Counted from the first letter of the stretch, positions 8,068-16,892 are shown. The stretch is DNA of 20,941 nucleotides from CAZPZZ01 sp964591245 (GCA_964591245.1 CAZPZZ010000064.1:1-20941), one strand, 5' to 3'. Translations and numbers: made by a program. The notes: a model not told the origin generated them from the letters alone.

Positions 8068-9066
8068 ATGACGCAACGAACATGGGCAGTGGTGGCGGCC
8101 GCGGTAATCGTGAGCGTGATGTTCAATCCGGACACAGCTCGAAGCCAATCAGCCGAAACGGGAGCGGTGCAGCAAACAGCCTGGGGGCGACCGGATCTAC
8201 AGGGTGTATGGGACTTTCGTACCATCACACCGATGGAACGCCCCGAAGAACTCGGAGATCAGGCATTCCTGACAGCCGAGGAAGCGGCGAACCTCGAACA
8301 GGAAGTCGTCGATCGCAACGCCCGCCTGTTGAATGAGGCGGCCCGCCGCACGGAAGCTGGTGGCAACGTCGGCGCGTACAACAATTTTTGGATGGACCGC
8401 GGCACCAGAACTGTTGATTCCAGGCGCACGTCACTGATCATCGACCCCCCGAACGGTCAGATCCCACCCTACACGACCGAAGGACAACAGCGCGCCGACG
8501 CACGCACGGAGTACCGACAAGCGCATCCTGCAGATTCCTGGGCCGACCGTAGTGTTGGAGAGCGGTGTGTACTCGGTTTCAATTCTGGTCCGCCAATGGA
8601 ACCGCGCGCATACAACAACCACATGCAGATCTTTCAGACGTCGGACTATGTCGTGATTTTGAACGAAATGGTCCACGACGCCCGCGTCATCCCGCTGGTA
8701 GATGCCGAAGCCTTACCAGGCACCGTCACCCAGTGGATGGGGCACTCACGAGGCCACTGGGAAGACGACACACTCGTGATTCATACGACAAATTTCTACA
8801 ACAAGAATTCATTCACCGAGCGACACGGCGCCACCACTGGCATGCGGCTGGTCGAGCGATTCACACGTAACGACGCCAACACGTTGGTCTACCAGTACAC
8901 GGTCGATGACGCGGCCACATGGACGAGTCCGTGGACAGTTGAAGTGCCCATGGCGCGTTCTGACGATCAGCTCTGGGAATACGCATGTCATGAAGGGAAC
9001 TATGGGATGGACGGTATTCTGGCCGGTCATCGTGCCGAAGAACGGGAAGCCACGGAGGCACAATAG
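8068..9066 (+). CDS. Secreted protein of unknown function, acidobacterial-type family
   Basis: A 332-residue protein with a signal peptide (residues 1-28, hydrophobic AVVAAAVIVSVMF). The start is an ATG with GAGG 9 nt upstream. I recognise the pattern of a large, unnamed secreted family common in Acidobacteria and relatives: GRPDLQGVWDF near residue 40, TSLIIDPPNGQIPP near 120, a single SVGERCVLG segment, QTSDYVVILNEMVHDARVIP, a HSRGHWEDDTLVI segment, LVERFTRND, and YACHEGNYGMDGIL at the C-terminus. The conserved His, Asp and Cys residues hint at a metal- or ligand-binding beta-rich fold, but no catalytic activity is established. It precedes the amidohydrolase gene by 188 bp on the same strand; cotranscription is possible but not shown. 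Confidence 0.8.
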   Translation: MTQRTWAVVAAAVIVSVMFNPDTARSQSAETGAVQQTAWGRPDLQGVWDFRTITPMERPEELGDQAFLTAEEAANLEQEVVDRNARLLNEAARRTEAGGNVGAYNNFWMDRGTRTVDSRRTSLIIDPPNGQIPPYTTEGQQRADARTEYRQAHPADSWADRSVGERCVLGFNSGPPMEPRAYNNHMQIFQTSDYVVILNEMVHDARVIPLVDAEALPGTVTQWMGHSRGHWEDDTLVIHTTNFYNKNSFTERHGATTGMRLVERFTRNDANTLVYQYTVDDAATWTSPWTVEVPMARSDDQLWEYACHEGNYGMDGILAGHRAEEREATEAQ

Positions 9067-9125
9067 ACACACCTGGTCGCCCCGGCGCAGATCATGCTAA
9101 CTGACGCCGACCGGACCGGGCCGCC

Positions 9126-9210
9126 TGGCCAGGAGACGTGCAGTGGATGATGAGCCGCCAACCGTACGCCTCCTGGCCACAACTCGTCGGGTGAACCGGC
9201 CGCATCATCC
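9126..9210. repeat. Two interlocked inverted repeats upstream of amidohydrolase gene
   Basis: TGGCCAGGAG (9126-9135) is exactly complementary to CTCCTGGCCA (9170-9179), a 10-bp arm. GGATGATG (9145-9152), inside that loop, is complementary to CATCATCC (9203-9210) outside it. The arms are nested like a pseudoknot. A third possible stem, GGTC..GGCG/CGCC-GACC (9075-9112), follows the previous stop codon. There is no T-run, so a classical terminator is not supported. Confidence 0.4.
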
Positions 9211-9254
9211 GCACCCCTCCCTCCGCAAGGGCGCAGGGCACAGCAGGAGACGCT

Positions 9255-10955
9255 ATGGCGACCTATAGCCGCAAAGAATTCCTCGGCATGAGTGCGCTGA
9301 TCGCTGGAGGAGTGGGCCTCAGCGGCCGCTCAACCACCGAGGCGCAAGAGGCTAGTAATAGCACCAGATCGCCGGATATGGTCGTCCTCAATGCACGGGT
9401 GTATACCGTCGATGACAACCAACCCCAAGCCGAAGCGTTTGCGATCGCAGACGGACGATTCATCGCCATCGGTCTGACCGACGACATTCGTAATCTAATC
9501 GGACCAAACACCGAGGTGCGGGATGCCGAAGGTGCGACCGTCACGCCAGGCTTCATCGATGCACATAGCCATCCGAGCGGCATCAACGAACTGTACGGGG
9601 TGAACACCAATCTCAGCACAGTTGCCGAGATCCAGGCCGCGCTCCGCGCAAAGGCCAATGACACGCCCCCAGGGCGTTGGATCAATGGCTTCATGTTTGA
9701 TGATACAAAGGTCGTCGACGGCCCACTACACCGCACCCATCTCGACGCCGCGGTTCCCAACCATCCAGTCAACGTCGCCCATCGCGGCGGCCATACCAAT
9801 TGGTACAACACGACCGCCTTCGAACTCGCCGGTATCGCCCGTGACACGCCCGATCCTCCCGATGGACGTTTCACGCGTGATTCCGACGGCGAGCTGTCCG
9901 GCATGGTGGCCGAAAACGCCAGGCGCGTGTTTCGTGACGTCGGTGAACGCGAGGAACTCACAGAGTCTGAGCAGCGTGCCCGCGGCCGCGAAGGTATGGC
10001 ACACATCTCACGGTTGATGACGGCAACCGGGCTCACCACCGTCCACGACGCCGGAGCCAGCCGTGGCAAGCTGGTGGCCTATCAGGACACCTACCAAGCG
10101 GGTGAACTCCGTCATCGCGTATACAGCATGATTCGAGGCCCCTATGAAGACCTTCGCGATGCGGGTATTTCTACTGGCTTCGGTGACGCATGGATACGCA
10201 TCGGCGGCGTGAAGTACTCGGCCGATGGATCTGCCTCAGAGCGCACGATGCACATGAGCACTCCATTCGAGGGCCGTCCGGACGATTACGGCATCCTGAC
10301 GATGTCCCAGGACGATATCCACGAGGCCGTCGAGGACGCCCACCGTCATAACTGGCAGGTCGGGATCCACGCGAACGGTGACGTCACCATCGCCATGGTC
10401 CTCAACGCGTACGAACGGGTGCTGAACCGGTGGCCCCACCCTGACCGGCGCCACCGGATCGAGCACTGCTCCTTGGTCAACCCAGAACTTTTGCGACGCA
10501 TCAAAGCAACGGGCACGATCCCGACGCCATTCTGGACCTACATCCACTACCACGGAGAAAAGTGGCAAGAGTATGGTGCCGCGAAGATGGAATGGATGTT
10601 TGCGCACCGGTCGTTTCTTGACCACGGCATCCCAGTCGCAGGTGCGTCCGACTACACTCCGGGCCCCTTCGAACCCCTGATGGCACTCCAGAGCATGGTG
10701 ACCCGCAAAGACTTTAACGGACAGGTCTGGGGCGCCAACCAGCGCATCACGGTCGATGAAGGCTTGCGTATCGGGACCCTGCACGGGGCACGGGCCTCCT
10801 ACGAGGAACACGAAAAAGGCTCGATTACCGCCGGCAAGCTGGCGGACTTCGTGATGCTCGACCGCGATCCCCATACGACGGACCCGGACGACATCAAGAA
10901 CATCACCGTGGTTCGCACCGTGGTCGGGGGACGCACGATGCATTCGGTGACCTAG
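9255..10955 (+). CDS. YtcJ-like exported amidohydrolase (Amidohydro_3)
   Basis: A 566-residue metal-dependent hydrolase. AGGAG lies 5 nt before the ATG. The N-terminus SRKEFLGMSALIAGG resembles a Tat signal with an Arg-Lys pair instead of Arg-Arg. The TIM-barrel metal ligands are visible: HSH (H104, H106) in TPGFIDAHSHP, K320 in GGVKYSADG (a carboxylated-lysine candidate), H372 in IHANGD, H404 in RIEHCSLV, and D466 in GASDYTPGP. Flanking beta-sandwich strands appear at 41-70 (VLNARVYTVDD) and at the C-terminus (GKLADFVMLDRDP). The family cleaves amides, such as N-substituted formamide-type substrates, but specificity varies widely and cannot be set here. The same-strand amidase gene begins 54 bp downstream, suggesting an operon for extracytoplasmic amide or amino-compound breakdown. 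Confidence 0.88.
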   Translation: MATYSRKEFLGMSALIAGGVGLSGRSTTEAQEASNSTRSPDMVVLNARVYTVDDNQPQAEAFAIADGRFIAIGLTDDIRNLIGPNTEVRDAEGATVTPGFIDAHSHPSGINELYGVNTNLSTVAEIQAALRAKANDTPPGRWINGFMFDDTKVVDGPLHRTHLDAAVPNHPVNVAHRGGHTNWYNTTAFELAGIARDTPDPPDGRFTRDSDGELSGMVAENARRVFRDVGEREELTESEQRARGREGMAHISRLMTATGLTTVHDAGASRGKLVAYQDTYQAGELRHRVYSMIRGPYEDLRDAGISTGFGDAWIRIGGVKYSADGSASERTMHMSTPFEGRPDDYGILTMSQDDIHEAVEDAHRHNWQVGIHANGDVTIAMVLNAYERVLNRWPHPDRRHRIEHCSLVNPELLRRIKATGTIPTPFWTYIHYHGEKWQEYGAAKMEWMFAHRSFLDHGIPVAGASDYTPGPFEPLMALQSMVTRKDFNGQVWGANQRITVDEGLRIGTLHGARASYEEHEKGSITAGKLADFVMLDRDPHTTDPDDIKNITVVRTVVGGRTMHSVT

Positions 10956-11009
10956 CTCAATACGAAACTGCGTCTGGCCAGAACCGGCGCACCGCATGGG
11001 GGGCATGAC

Positions 11010-12590
11010 ATGAGTCGACGAGGCCGTCACGCATTGCTGGGGCTCACCTTCGTGACCGGACTATGGTGGCACACACCGTCTGCCGCACAGACCGTCGACA
11101 TCACGTCCTCCAACATCGACGAACTGAATCGCGCCTTCGAGGCTGGCACCTTAACCTCGGAACGACTCGTCCAAGAGTTCCTCTCGCGGGTGGAGGCGTA
11201 CGATCGCGCCGGACCGGAACTCAACGCCGTCATCACCGTGAATCCTCAGGCAGTAGCCCGAGCCCGCACGCTCGACGCAGAACGGCAATCAACAGGACCC
11301 CGGTCACCAATGCACGGCATTCCGGTGGTGCTCAAGGACAACTTCGACACGGCGGATCTTCCAACCACGGCCGGTTCCGCACTTCTCGCCGGCTCAGTCC
11401 CACCAGATGATGCCTTTCTCGTCCGTCAACTCCGAGAGGCTGGCGCAATCATTCTCGCGAAAGTCAATATGAGCGAGTTCGCCTCCGGCGGAGCAGTCAG
11501 TTCACTGGGAGGCCGCACCCGTAACCCACACGACCTCACTCGTTCGCCTTCCGGATCCTCTGGAGGCACCGGTGCGGCCATCGCCGCGGCCTATGCGCAA
11601 ATCGGCCTTGGTACCGATACGGGTGGTTCGGTTCGTGGACCATCCACAGCAAACGGCATCGTCGGCTTGAAACCTACCTACGGATTACTCAGCCGAGACG
11701 GTATCGTCCCGCTCGCGCTGTCGTTCGATACGGCCGGCCCCATGGCTCGCCACGTGTACGACGTAGCCGTGGCGCTCGGCGTTCTTACCGGCGTCGACTC
11801 TGCTGACGCGGTGACTCGCGCCAGCGAAACCATCCTCGAAAAGGATTACACACAGTACCTTGACGCCGATGCCCTCAGCGATGCGCGCATCGGCATCGCA
11901 CTCGACTTTCTTGGTCAGGACGCCGATGTGGACTGGGTCATCGACGCCTCACTCGACATGATGCGGGCGCAAGGCGCCACAATCGTCGACGTACGCCTGC
12001 CCCAGTGGTTGCTCGATATCGCAGGCGACTTCTACTCGGCGGTACGCTATCGCGAATTTCGTGCCCAGATTCCAGAATATCTGGCGACGCTCCAGCCTGG
12101 ATTTCCCGAAAATCTTTCCGAACTGGTAGACCGCACGGCTCGCCTCACGGCTCCGACCGACGACACGCAGCCGAATCCAGGTCGCTGGCTTCTCATGCGA
12201 CGTGAGGATACGAGCGGTGAGCTGACAGATGCCGAATATCGTGCGGTCCGGGATCATGGCCTGCCCCTGGTGCGCACGGTCATCGCGGGGATCATGGACG
12301 CGAATGATCTCTCGGCCATCGTCTACCCCACGGCGTCCCGGCGACCGCGCCGCGCGGACATCACGCCGACCGGAGGACGGCGCGGTTACTCCGGCACCAG
12401 ATACGCCAATTTGACAGGGTTCCCCGACCTCATCGTGCCAGCCGGATTTACCGGGGACGGACTCCCCGTGGGCATTTCATTCCTCGGGCGCGCGTTCGAC
12501 GAGCCCAGACTCTTGGGTCTCGGGTACGCGTTCGAGCAGGCCACGAAAGCCCGCCGGCTCCCCGTCCACACCCCGCCGCTGGCTCCCTAA
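11010..12590 (+). CDS. Exported amidase-signature family amidase
   Basis: A 526-residue serine amidase with a Sec-type signal (residues 1-27, ending SAAQ). The Ser-cisSer-Lys triad of the family is present: K109 in IPVVLKDNFD, the cis-Ser within SGSSGG (183-184), and nucleophile S207 in DTGGSVRGPS. The C-terminal half has the family's RYANLTGFPDLIVPAG segment and PVGISFLGR. Length and signal set it apart from the cytoplasmic GatA subunit, and no gatB/gatC is nearby. It likely hydrolyses carboxamides outside the cytoplasm; the substrate is unknown. GGGGGG about 6 nt upstream of the ATG serves as ribosome site. It follows the YtcJ-like gene closely and ends 19 bp from the convergent haloacid dehalogenase gene, with no evident T-tailed terminator between. 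Confidence 0.9.
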   Translation: MSRRGRHALLGLTFVTGLWWHTPSAAQTVDITSSNIDELNRAFEAGTLTSERLVQEFLSRVEAYDRAGPELNAVITVNPQAVARARTLDAERQSTGPRSPMHGIPVVLKDNFDTADLPTTAGSALLAGSVPPDDAFLVRQLREAGAIILAKVNMSEFASGGAVSSLGGRTRNPHDLTRSPSGSSGGTGAAIAAAYAQIGLGTDTGGSVRGPSTANGIVGLKPTYGLLSRDGIVPLALSFDTAGPMARHVYDVAVALGVLTGVDSADAVTRASETILEKDYTQYLDADALSDARIGIALDFLGQDADVDWVIDASLDMMRAQGATIVDVRLPQWLLDIAGDFYSAVRYREFRAQIPEYLATLQPGFPENLSELVDRTARLTAPTDDTQPNPGRWLLMRREDTSGELTDAEYRAVRDHGLPLVRTVIAGIMDANDLSAIVYPTASRRPRRADITPTGGRRGYSGTRYANLTGFPDLIVPAGFTGDGLPVGISFLGRAFDEPRLLGLGYAFEQATKARRLPVHTPPLAP

Positions 12591-12609
12591 GAGATTTCTT
12601 GCGGAGTCA

Positions 12610-13398
12610 CTACGCGGTCATCAGCGCAGGTAAATCTGTCACGGCAGATACGATGTGATCTGCCGAAAACCCGAGTTCCTCGGGCGGCTCGGCCGACGAA
12701 CGCTGGATCCAAAACGTTTTCAATCCAGCCGAGGCGGCGCCGTTGATGTCCCACGAGTTGGACGACACGAACCCGAGACTCGCCCGTCCCACACCGAGAC
12801 GCTCCATGCCAAGGGTATACACCCTTGGACTGACCTTAAAGATCTTGATGTCCTCGACACTGATGATCATGTCCAGAATATTGTCAATGCCGGCACTCAC
12901 CGCCGCCGCCTCGAGCATGCGCGGCTCGCCATTGGACAGGATCGCAAGCTTCAGCCCCTGCCGCTTCAATGCCTCCAGGCCCGGCCTCACGTCGGGAAAG
13001 GCCGTAAGCGTGAGATACGCCTCCATGAGACGCTGCCGGCGCGCCGGAGTCAGATCCAACTCAAGGCTCTTCGACGCGTACACAAGGGCCTCTTCCGTCA
13101 CCAGCCAGAAGTCCTTGTGCCGCCCCATGAGGCTCCGTAGCAAACTGTATTGAAGTTGTTTGGCTCGCCACAGCTGCGCCAATGAGTCTCCCCGGCCGGG
13201 AAACAATGACTCGGCAAGTTCCGTTACAGAAAACACGTCGAAGAGCGTGCCGTATGCGTCAAACGCGAAAGCCTCGACCTCACCAACGGAGTCCGTCGGC
13301 TGACCACCGGATGTACGGGCCAGCGCTGGCCATGTTCCCGCCGCCCCTATCGCCGCACCTCCCGCCACAGCCAGAAACCGCCTGCGATCGGCGTTCAC
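12610..13398 (-). CDS. Tat-exported haloacid dehalogenase, type II
   Basis: A 262-residue HAD-superfamily enzyme with an N-terminal Tat signal (DRRRFLAVAGGAAIGAAG). The start is a GTG with GGGAG 6 nt upstream. Every catalytic residue known from L-2-haloacid dehalogenase L-DEX YL is found at the same spacing: D47 (nucleophile), T51, R78, S155, K188, Y194, S212, N214 and D217, matching D10, T14, R41, S118, K151, Y157, S175, N177 and D180 with a constant offset of 37. The family converts 2-haloalkanoic acids to 2-hydroxy acids with inversion. An exported location is unusual for a function normally cytoplasmic. The gene begins 43 bp after DUF1501 and is probably the third gene of that operon. Confidence 0.85.
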   Translation of the reverse strand: MNADRRRFLAVAGGAAIGAAGTWPALARTSGGQPTDSVGEVEAFAFDAYGTLFDVFSVTELAESLFPGRGDSLAQLWRAKQLQYSLLRSLMGRHKDFWLVTEEALVYASKSLELDLTPARRQRLMEAYLTLTAFPDVRPGLEALKRQGLKLAILSNGEPRMLEAAAVSAGIDNILDMIISVEDIKIFKVSPRVYTLGMERLGVGRASLGFVSSNSWDINGAASAGLKTFWIQRSSAEPPEELGFSADHIVSAVTDLPALMTA

Positions 13399-13441
13399 AT
13401 CTCACTCCCGTGAACGCACACGGTTGACCACGGCCGGTCAC

Positions 13442-14698
13442 TCAACTGAACATCCCCAACGTCTTGAACCGCTGTCCCAGGACATCCGCTGACGAGGGGT
13501 GCCGCAAATACTCCTCGATGAGCGTCGCATACACGCGACGAAAATCGGTCGTGTGCTGCAAGTTGTCATCCAGTACCAACTCGGTCAGGCTCGGAGGCGT
13601 ACCGTACTGCCCTCCCGTCACGCCACCGCCAAGAACAAACGATACATTCGCCGTCCCGTGATCGGTACCCAGGCTCGTGTTCTCTGGCACACGCCGACCG
13701 AACTCACTGTGGATGAGCATGGCGACGTCGTCTTGCTTGCCGAGACGCTTCATCTCCTCGAAGAATCCCCAGACCGCATCGGAACAATATTGCACCTGAC
13801 GATTGTGCGGACTCTCCTGATTGACATGCGTGTCGAAGAGGCTGTTGCGAAGACGCACGTAATAGAGCCTCGCTGGAAAGTCATTCTCTATGAGCGCCAC
13901 CACCTTATCCAGATCAAGCAGGCGAAGGTCCCCCGTGCGGGTTTGGTTGTAGTTCTGCCACGCCTGCCGGACAAGAGCAGAGGCTTCTCGAGCACTTTGA
14001 TTCACATCGAGCAAGAATCGATGCGTGTCATTCCGCGCGCCCTGTCCAACCCCCAACTTCCGGACCTGCGCCTGCTGGGGGTTGAAGAGGTCTCGACGGA
14101 ATCCATCCGGGTCTTGAAAAACGACCGGCACGTGGTCGCGTGCCCTCACGGCCAGGGTCTGGGTCGCCGAGACATTCACCAGATAGTTGGGGGTTCCCTT
14201 CGGGTCGAGCACATCGGCCGTACGACCATACCACCCGTAGGGTTCACCGCTATTCGGGGCGCCAGTGTGCCAATACGAACTTGAGGCAAAGTGGGAGAAT
14301 GAGGGCTGATCGTAACCAGCTCCGTGCACAACAGCAGCATTCCCCTCGTCCCACAAGCGATGCATACCAACCATCGATTTCTGGAACCCGAAGTGTTCGT
14401 CGACCTTGATGACGTCCCTCTCCCTCACGCCGACATTCGGACGATGGCGGTAAAGCGCGTCGTCGCCGTACGGCACGAAGGTGCTCAATCCGTCATAGCC
14501 GCCGAACCACTCAAACACGACAAGAATCTTGCCCGGAGTAGCAGCCAGCGCAGTCGAGGCGGCACTAAACATCGGCGGCAGCGGACTGACGCCTCCGAGA
14601 ATTCCCAGACCGATGCCCTGGGCGCCGAGTTTGAGAGCCTGCCGGCGAGAGACGCCGCTCTGGTCACAGAGTCGCTTTCCACGGTTCGACAAAGTCAT
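13442..14698 (-). CDS. DUF1501 family exported protein
   Basis: A 418-residue protein with a Tat signal (SRRQALKLGAQGIGLG, residues 17-32). DUF1501 landmarks include VVFEWFGGYDGLSTFVPYG (60-78), the YRHRP segment that follows, HSEFGRRVPEN, GTDHGTANVSFVLGGG, and a C-terminal TTDFRRVYATLIEEYL. The domain is distantly related to the alkaline phosphatase/sulfatase fold, but no enzyme activity is established. The ATG has AGAGGA 8 nt upstream, and this ribosome site overlaps the stop codon of the DUF1800 gene, indicating translational coupling. DUF1501 and DUF1800 are well known as a neighbouring pair in many bacteria and are thought to act together in the envelope. Confidence 0.92.
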   Translation of the reverse strand: MTLSNRGKRLCDQSGVSRRQALKLGAQGIGLGILGGVSPLPPMFSAASTALAATPGKILVVFEWFGGYDGLSTFVPYGDDALYRHRPNVGVRERDVIKVDEHFGFQKSMVGMHRLWDEGNAAVVHGAGYDQPSFSHFASSSYWHTGAPNSGEPYGWYGRTADVLDPKGTPNYLVNVSATQTLAVRARDHVPVVFQDPDGFRRDLFNPQQAQVRKLGVGQGARNDTHRFLLDVNQSAREASALVRQAWQNYNQTRTGDLRLLDLDKVVALIENDFPARLYYVRLRNSLFDTHVNQESPHNRQVQYCSDAVWGFFEEMKRLGKQDDVAMLIHSEFGRRVPENTSLGTDHGTANVSFVLGGGVTGGQYGTPPSLTELVLDDNLQHTTDFRRVYATLIEEYLRHPSSADVLGQRFKTLGMFS

Positions 14699-14710
14699 GG
14701 CTATAGTCCT

Positions 14711-16558
14711 CTAGTCGATCTGGTATTCCGGTGTGCTCATGATGAGATGTGTCACCATCCGCAACGGGTTTTCCATGTACGTCTCGGCCCGGGTCAAATC
14801 GTCGGTGCCGAGTTCGTCACCGAGCATGACGATGAGCCCCTGCCGAAAGTCGGCAGACACTGGCATCCGGAGAAACCGGCCAAGAAGATGATCCACCGCC
14901 TCGACCGCCGTCGTCACACCAGCATCACGAACCATCTGGGTCATGTTGATCCGGGAGGCCCCGCGCGGTGTCGGAATCAGCTTTTGCATCGCGTCGGCCC
15001 ACGCACGGTAGCCCGACACCCTCGTGTTGAATAATTCGTCGCGCTCCCGATTGGCCATGTTGAAGGCCGTCATTTCAGCCGTCTGATCACCAAGCGCAAT
15101 CGCGGCCGTGAAATTCTGCCCACTTCGCAGGCGCTCACCAATCGTGCCATCGCCACCGCGCGAGAGAAAATTCGGATCCCGGAATCCGACAACATCCGGA
15201 AACAGATACTCGAAGGCCACATTTCCTCTTCGTTGCAGCAAGGCGGGAGTGATCCAGGACCGCCCTTGAGCCCAACCGGCAACAGAGGGGGGATTCAAGA
15301 GATGTTGTCCCAACCCGATTGTCGTACTGTTGAAATCCGGCACCCCGGGCACATCCTCAGCGCCCAGCTGCTTCAAGAGCGTGATGACATGCTCGACCGG
15401 CCCCTTGATGTGGGCGCCGTAGCTCGCCTCGCTGTAGAAGTCGCGAGAAAGGAAAATCGCATTCAGGAGGGGCTGAACCTCATACTCGTTCTCCCGAAAC
15501 AGGCGACCAAGCTCCTGCTGTAGTGGTTCGGAAAGATCGTCACGCACGAAGAACCGGTAGATCTTGCCAGCGATGTATTCGGCCGTGACCGGTTGCTCGA
15601 GGATGATATTGAGTACGTCTACGCCATCGAAGTTTCCAGTGCGTCCAAGGAACGTCTTCTCGGCGTCATCGTGTTTGTCGTGGTCAATCACAAACGTGAG
15701 GTTTTCGTAATTCCAGCCGGTAAACGCCCGAGCCGCCTCGCGGACGTCCCTCTCTTCATAGTTACCGACCCCCATCGAGAACAACTCCATCACCTCCCGA
15801 GCGAAGTTCTCGTTGGCCGCTCCCTTCACGTTCACCCCAGCATCCAGGTAATAGAGCATCCCTGGATCTTTTGCCACCGCCTGCAACAGCTCTCCAAAAT
15901 TACCAGCCGCGTACCGCTCAAACATCTCGATCTGTAAAAGCATCTTGCGGTAGTCCCGCACCTTGTTCTCCGCAGTGGCAAAGTGCCCATGCCAGAAAAG
16001 CGCCATCTTCTCCTGAAGCGGCCGGTGCGTGTCGAGCATCCGCTCGGCCCACCAGTACCCCACACGACGCGTCTCCAGTTGAGTCGCCCGCAACCAATAA
16101 AAGAAGCGATCGGATACTGGCTGCATGTGCCGATTGACGCCCTCCGGCTTCACCCGGATACCCATACTTTCGCCGGTATCCTGTGCAAGTTCCGTTGCCG
16201 CCGGTCGACTAGGCGGAAAATCGGCCAGAGATCCGTCAAAGAACCCCGAATGCTCGAACGGTGTAAGGTGGTCATTCCCGATCGTGTCGTAGAGAACCAG
16301 CGAGCGAACGGCGGCCTCCGGAGTCATGTCGGCCAGTCTCTGGATCTCCTCTGGCGTGCCGCTGAACCCCGCACGGCCCAGCAGATGTTCGGCACGGTCA
16401 TAGTTCCAGTCGGCAGCGACGATCGGAGTCAAGTCTCCCTTCCATCCAGCCGGACCTGGAGACCACTCTGCCTGACCTGCCCACACCGCGTGACCAGCAA
16501 AAACGATAGCCAGCAGAACCCCGACTCCCGCTAGGCGACGATGAGATCGTGTTGTCAT
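14711..16558 (-). CDS. DUF1800 family exported protein
   Basis: A 615-residue protein starting at the ATG at 16558, with AGGGGA about 6 nt upstream, and opening on a signal peptide (MTTRSHRRLAGVGVLLAIVF, cleavage near GHAVWAG). A longer in-frame start at 16750 would add 64 residues with no conservation visible. DUF1800 landmarks are AEHLLGRAGFSGTPEEI, WAERMLDTHRPLQEKMALFW then HGHFAT, NENFAREVMELFSMGVGNYE, VREAARAFTGWNY, PPSVAGWAQGRSWITP, and a C-terminal helical region. Function is unknown; the family is exported and nearly always paired with DUF1501. It is the first gene of a three-gene unit and is preceded by a structured leader. Confidence 0.92.
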   Translation of the reverse strand: MTTRSHRRLAGVGVLLAIVFAGHAVWAGQAEWSPGPAGWKGDLTPIVAADWNYDRAEHLLGRAGFSGTPEEIQRLADMTPEAAVRSLVLYDTIGNDHLTPFEHSGFFDGSLADFPPSRPAATELAQDTGESMGIRVKPEGVNRHMQPVSDRFFYWLRATQLETRRVGYWWAERMLDTHRPLQEKMALFWHGHFATAENKVRDYRKMLLQIEMFERYAAGNFGELLQAVAKDPGMLYYLDAGVNVKGAANENFAREVMELFSMGVGNYEERDVREAARAFTGWNYENLTFVIDHDKHDDAEKTFLGRTGNFDGVDVLNIILEQPVTAEYIAGKIYRFFVRDDLSEPLQQELGRLFRENEYEVQPLLNAIFLSRDFYSEASYGAHIKGPVEHVITLLKQLGAEDVPGVPDFNSTTIGLGQHLLNPPSVAGWAQGRSWITPALLQRRGNVAFEYLFPDVVGFRDPNFLSRGGDGTIGERLRSGQNFTAAIALGDQTAEMTAFNMANRERDELFNTRVSGYRAWADAMQKLIPTPRGASRINMTQMVRDAGVTTAVEAVDHLLGRFLRMPVSADFRQGLIVMLGDELGTDDLTRAETYMENPLRMVTHLIMSTPEYQID

Positions 16559-16624
16559 AGCATGTCCCCTGTGTTCCGCATGATGGGACTCTGTCAGCAT
16601 TCCAGAAGTTTGTCGCGGGTGGCC

Positions 16625-16670
16625 GACGTTCGCATGTCCATACGAACGTCCTCTCAGGGAGTAATCTCCC
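16625..16670 (-). promoter_or_regulatory. Structured 5' leader of DUF1800 operon: two hairpins
   Basis: GACGTTCG-N10-CGAACGTC (16625-16650) is a perfect 8-bp stem. GGGAG-TAAT-CTCCC (16657-16670) is a 5-bp stem. Both lie between the candidate promoter and the DUF1800 start, so both would be transcribed into the leader. They could act as RNA structure or DNA operator. There is no T-run after either on the minus strand. Confidence 0.4.
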
Positions 16671-16690
16671 CCCACCGTACTCTTCTCGCC

Positions 16691-16733
16691 CTTATAGGGA
16701 TCGGGCATCGGCAACCAACGAAAGTCCGTTGGT
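16691..16733 (-). promoter_or_regulatory. Candidate DUF1800 promoter with overlapping operator-like inverted repeat
   Basis: On the minus strand TATAAG (plus 16691-16696) makes a good -10, with TTGGTT (16713-16718) 16 nt upstream as a weak -35. The perfect 7-bp inverted repeat ACCAACG-AAAGTC-CGTTGGT (16714-16733) covers this -35, as a repressor operator would. A second minus-strand TATAAG lies at 16741-16746. Confidence 0.35.
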
Positions 16734-16892
16734 CCATTCCTCTTATACACCTATCGCCACTCTCCCCGCCACAACCGACACTACCGGAAACAGTACTAAT
16801 CACGCGCTCGAACACAGAACGGCACAATTCCAGGTGCCCACACACCCCACGCACGCGGCAAATACCCCACTCTGGACGAGGTCTGATGATAA

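Noticed and set aside
10236..11030. Long minus-strand open frame opposite the amidohydrolase
   Set aside because: It mirrors the codon pattern of the sense gene and shows no domain.
11010..12590. GatA subunit of the amidotransferase
   Set aside because: The protein has a signal peptide, no gatB or gatC neighbours, and sits with exported hydrolases.
12591..12609. AAGA-GATT-TCTT mini-stem between convergent genes
   Set aside because: Four base pairs without a T-tract is too weak for a bidirectional terminator.
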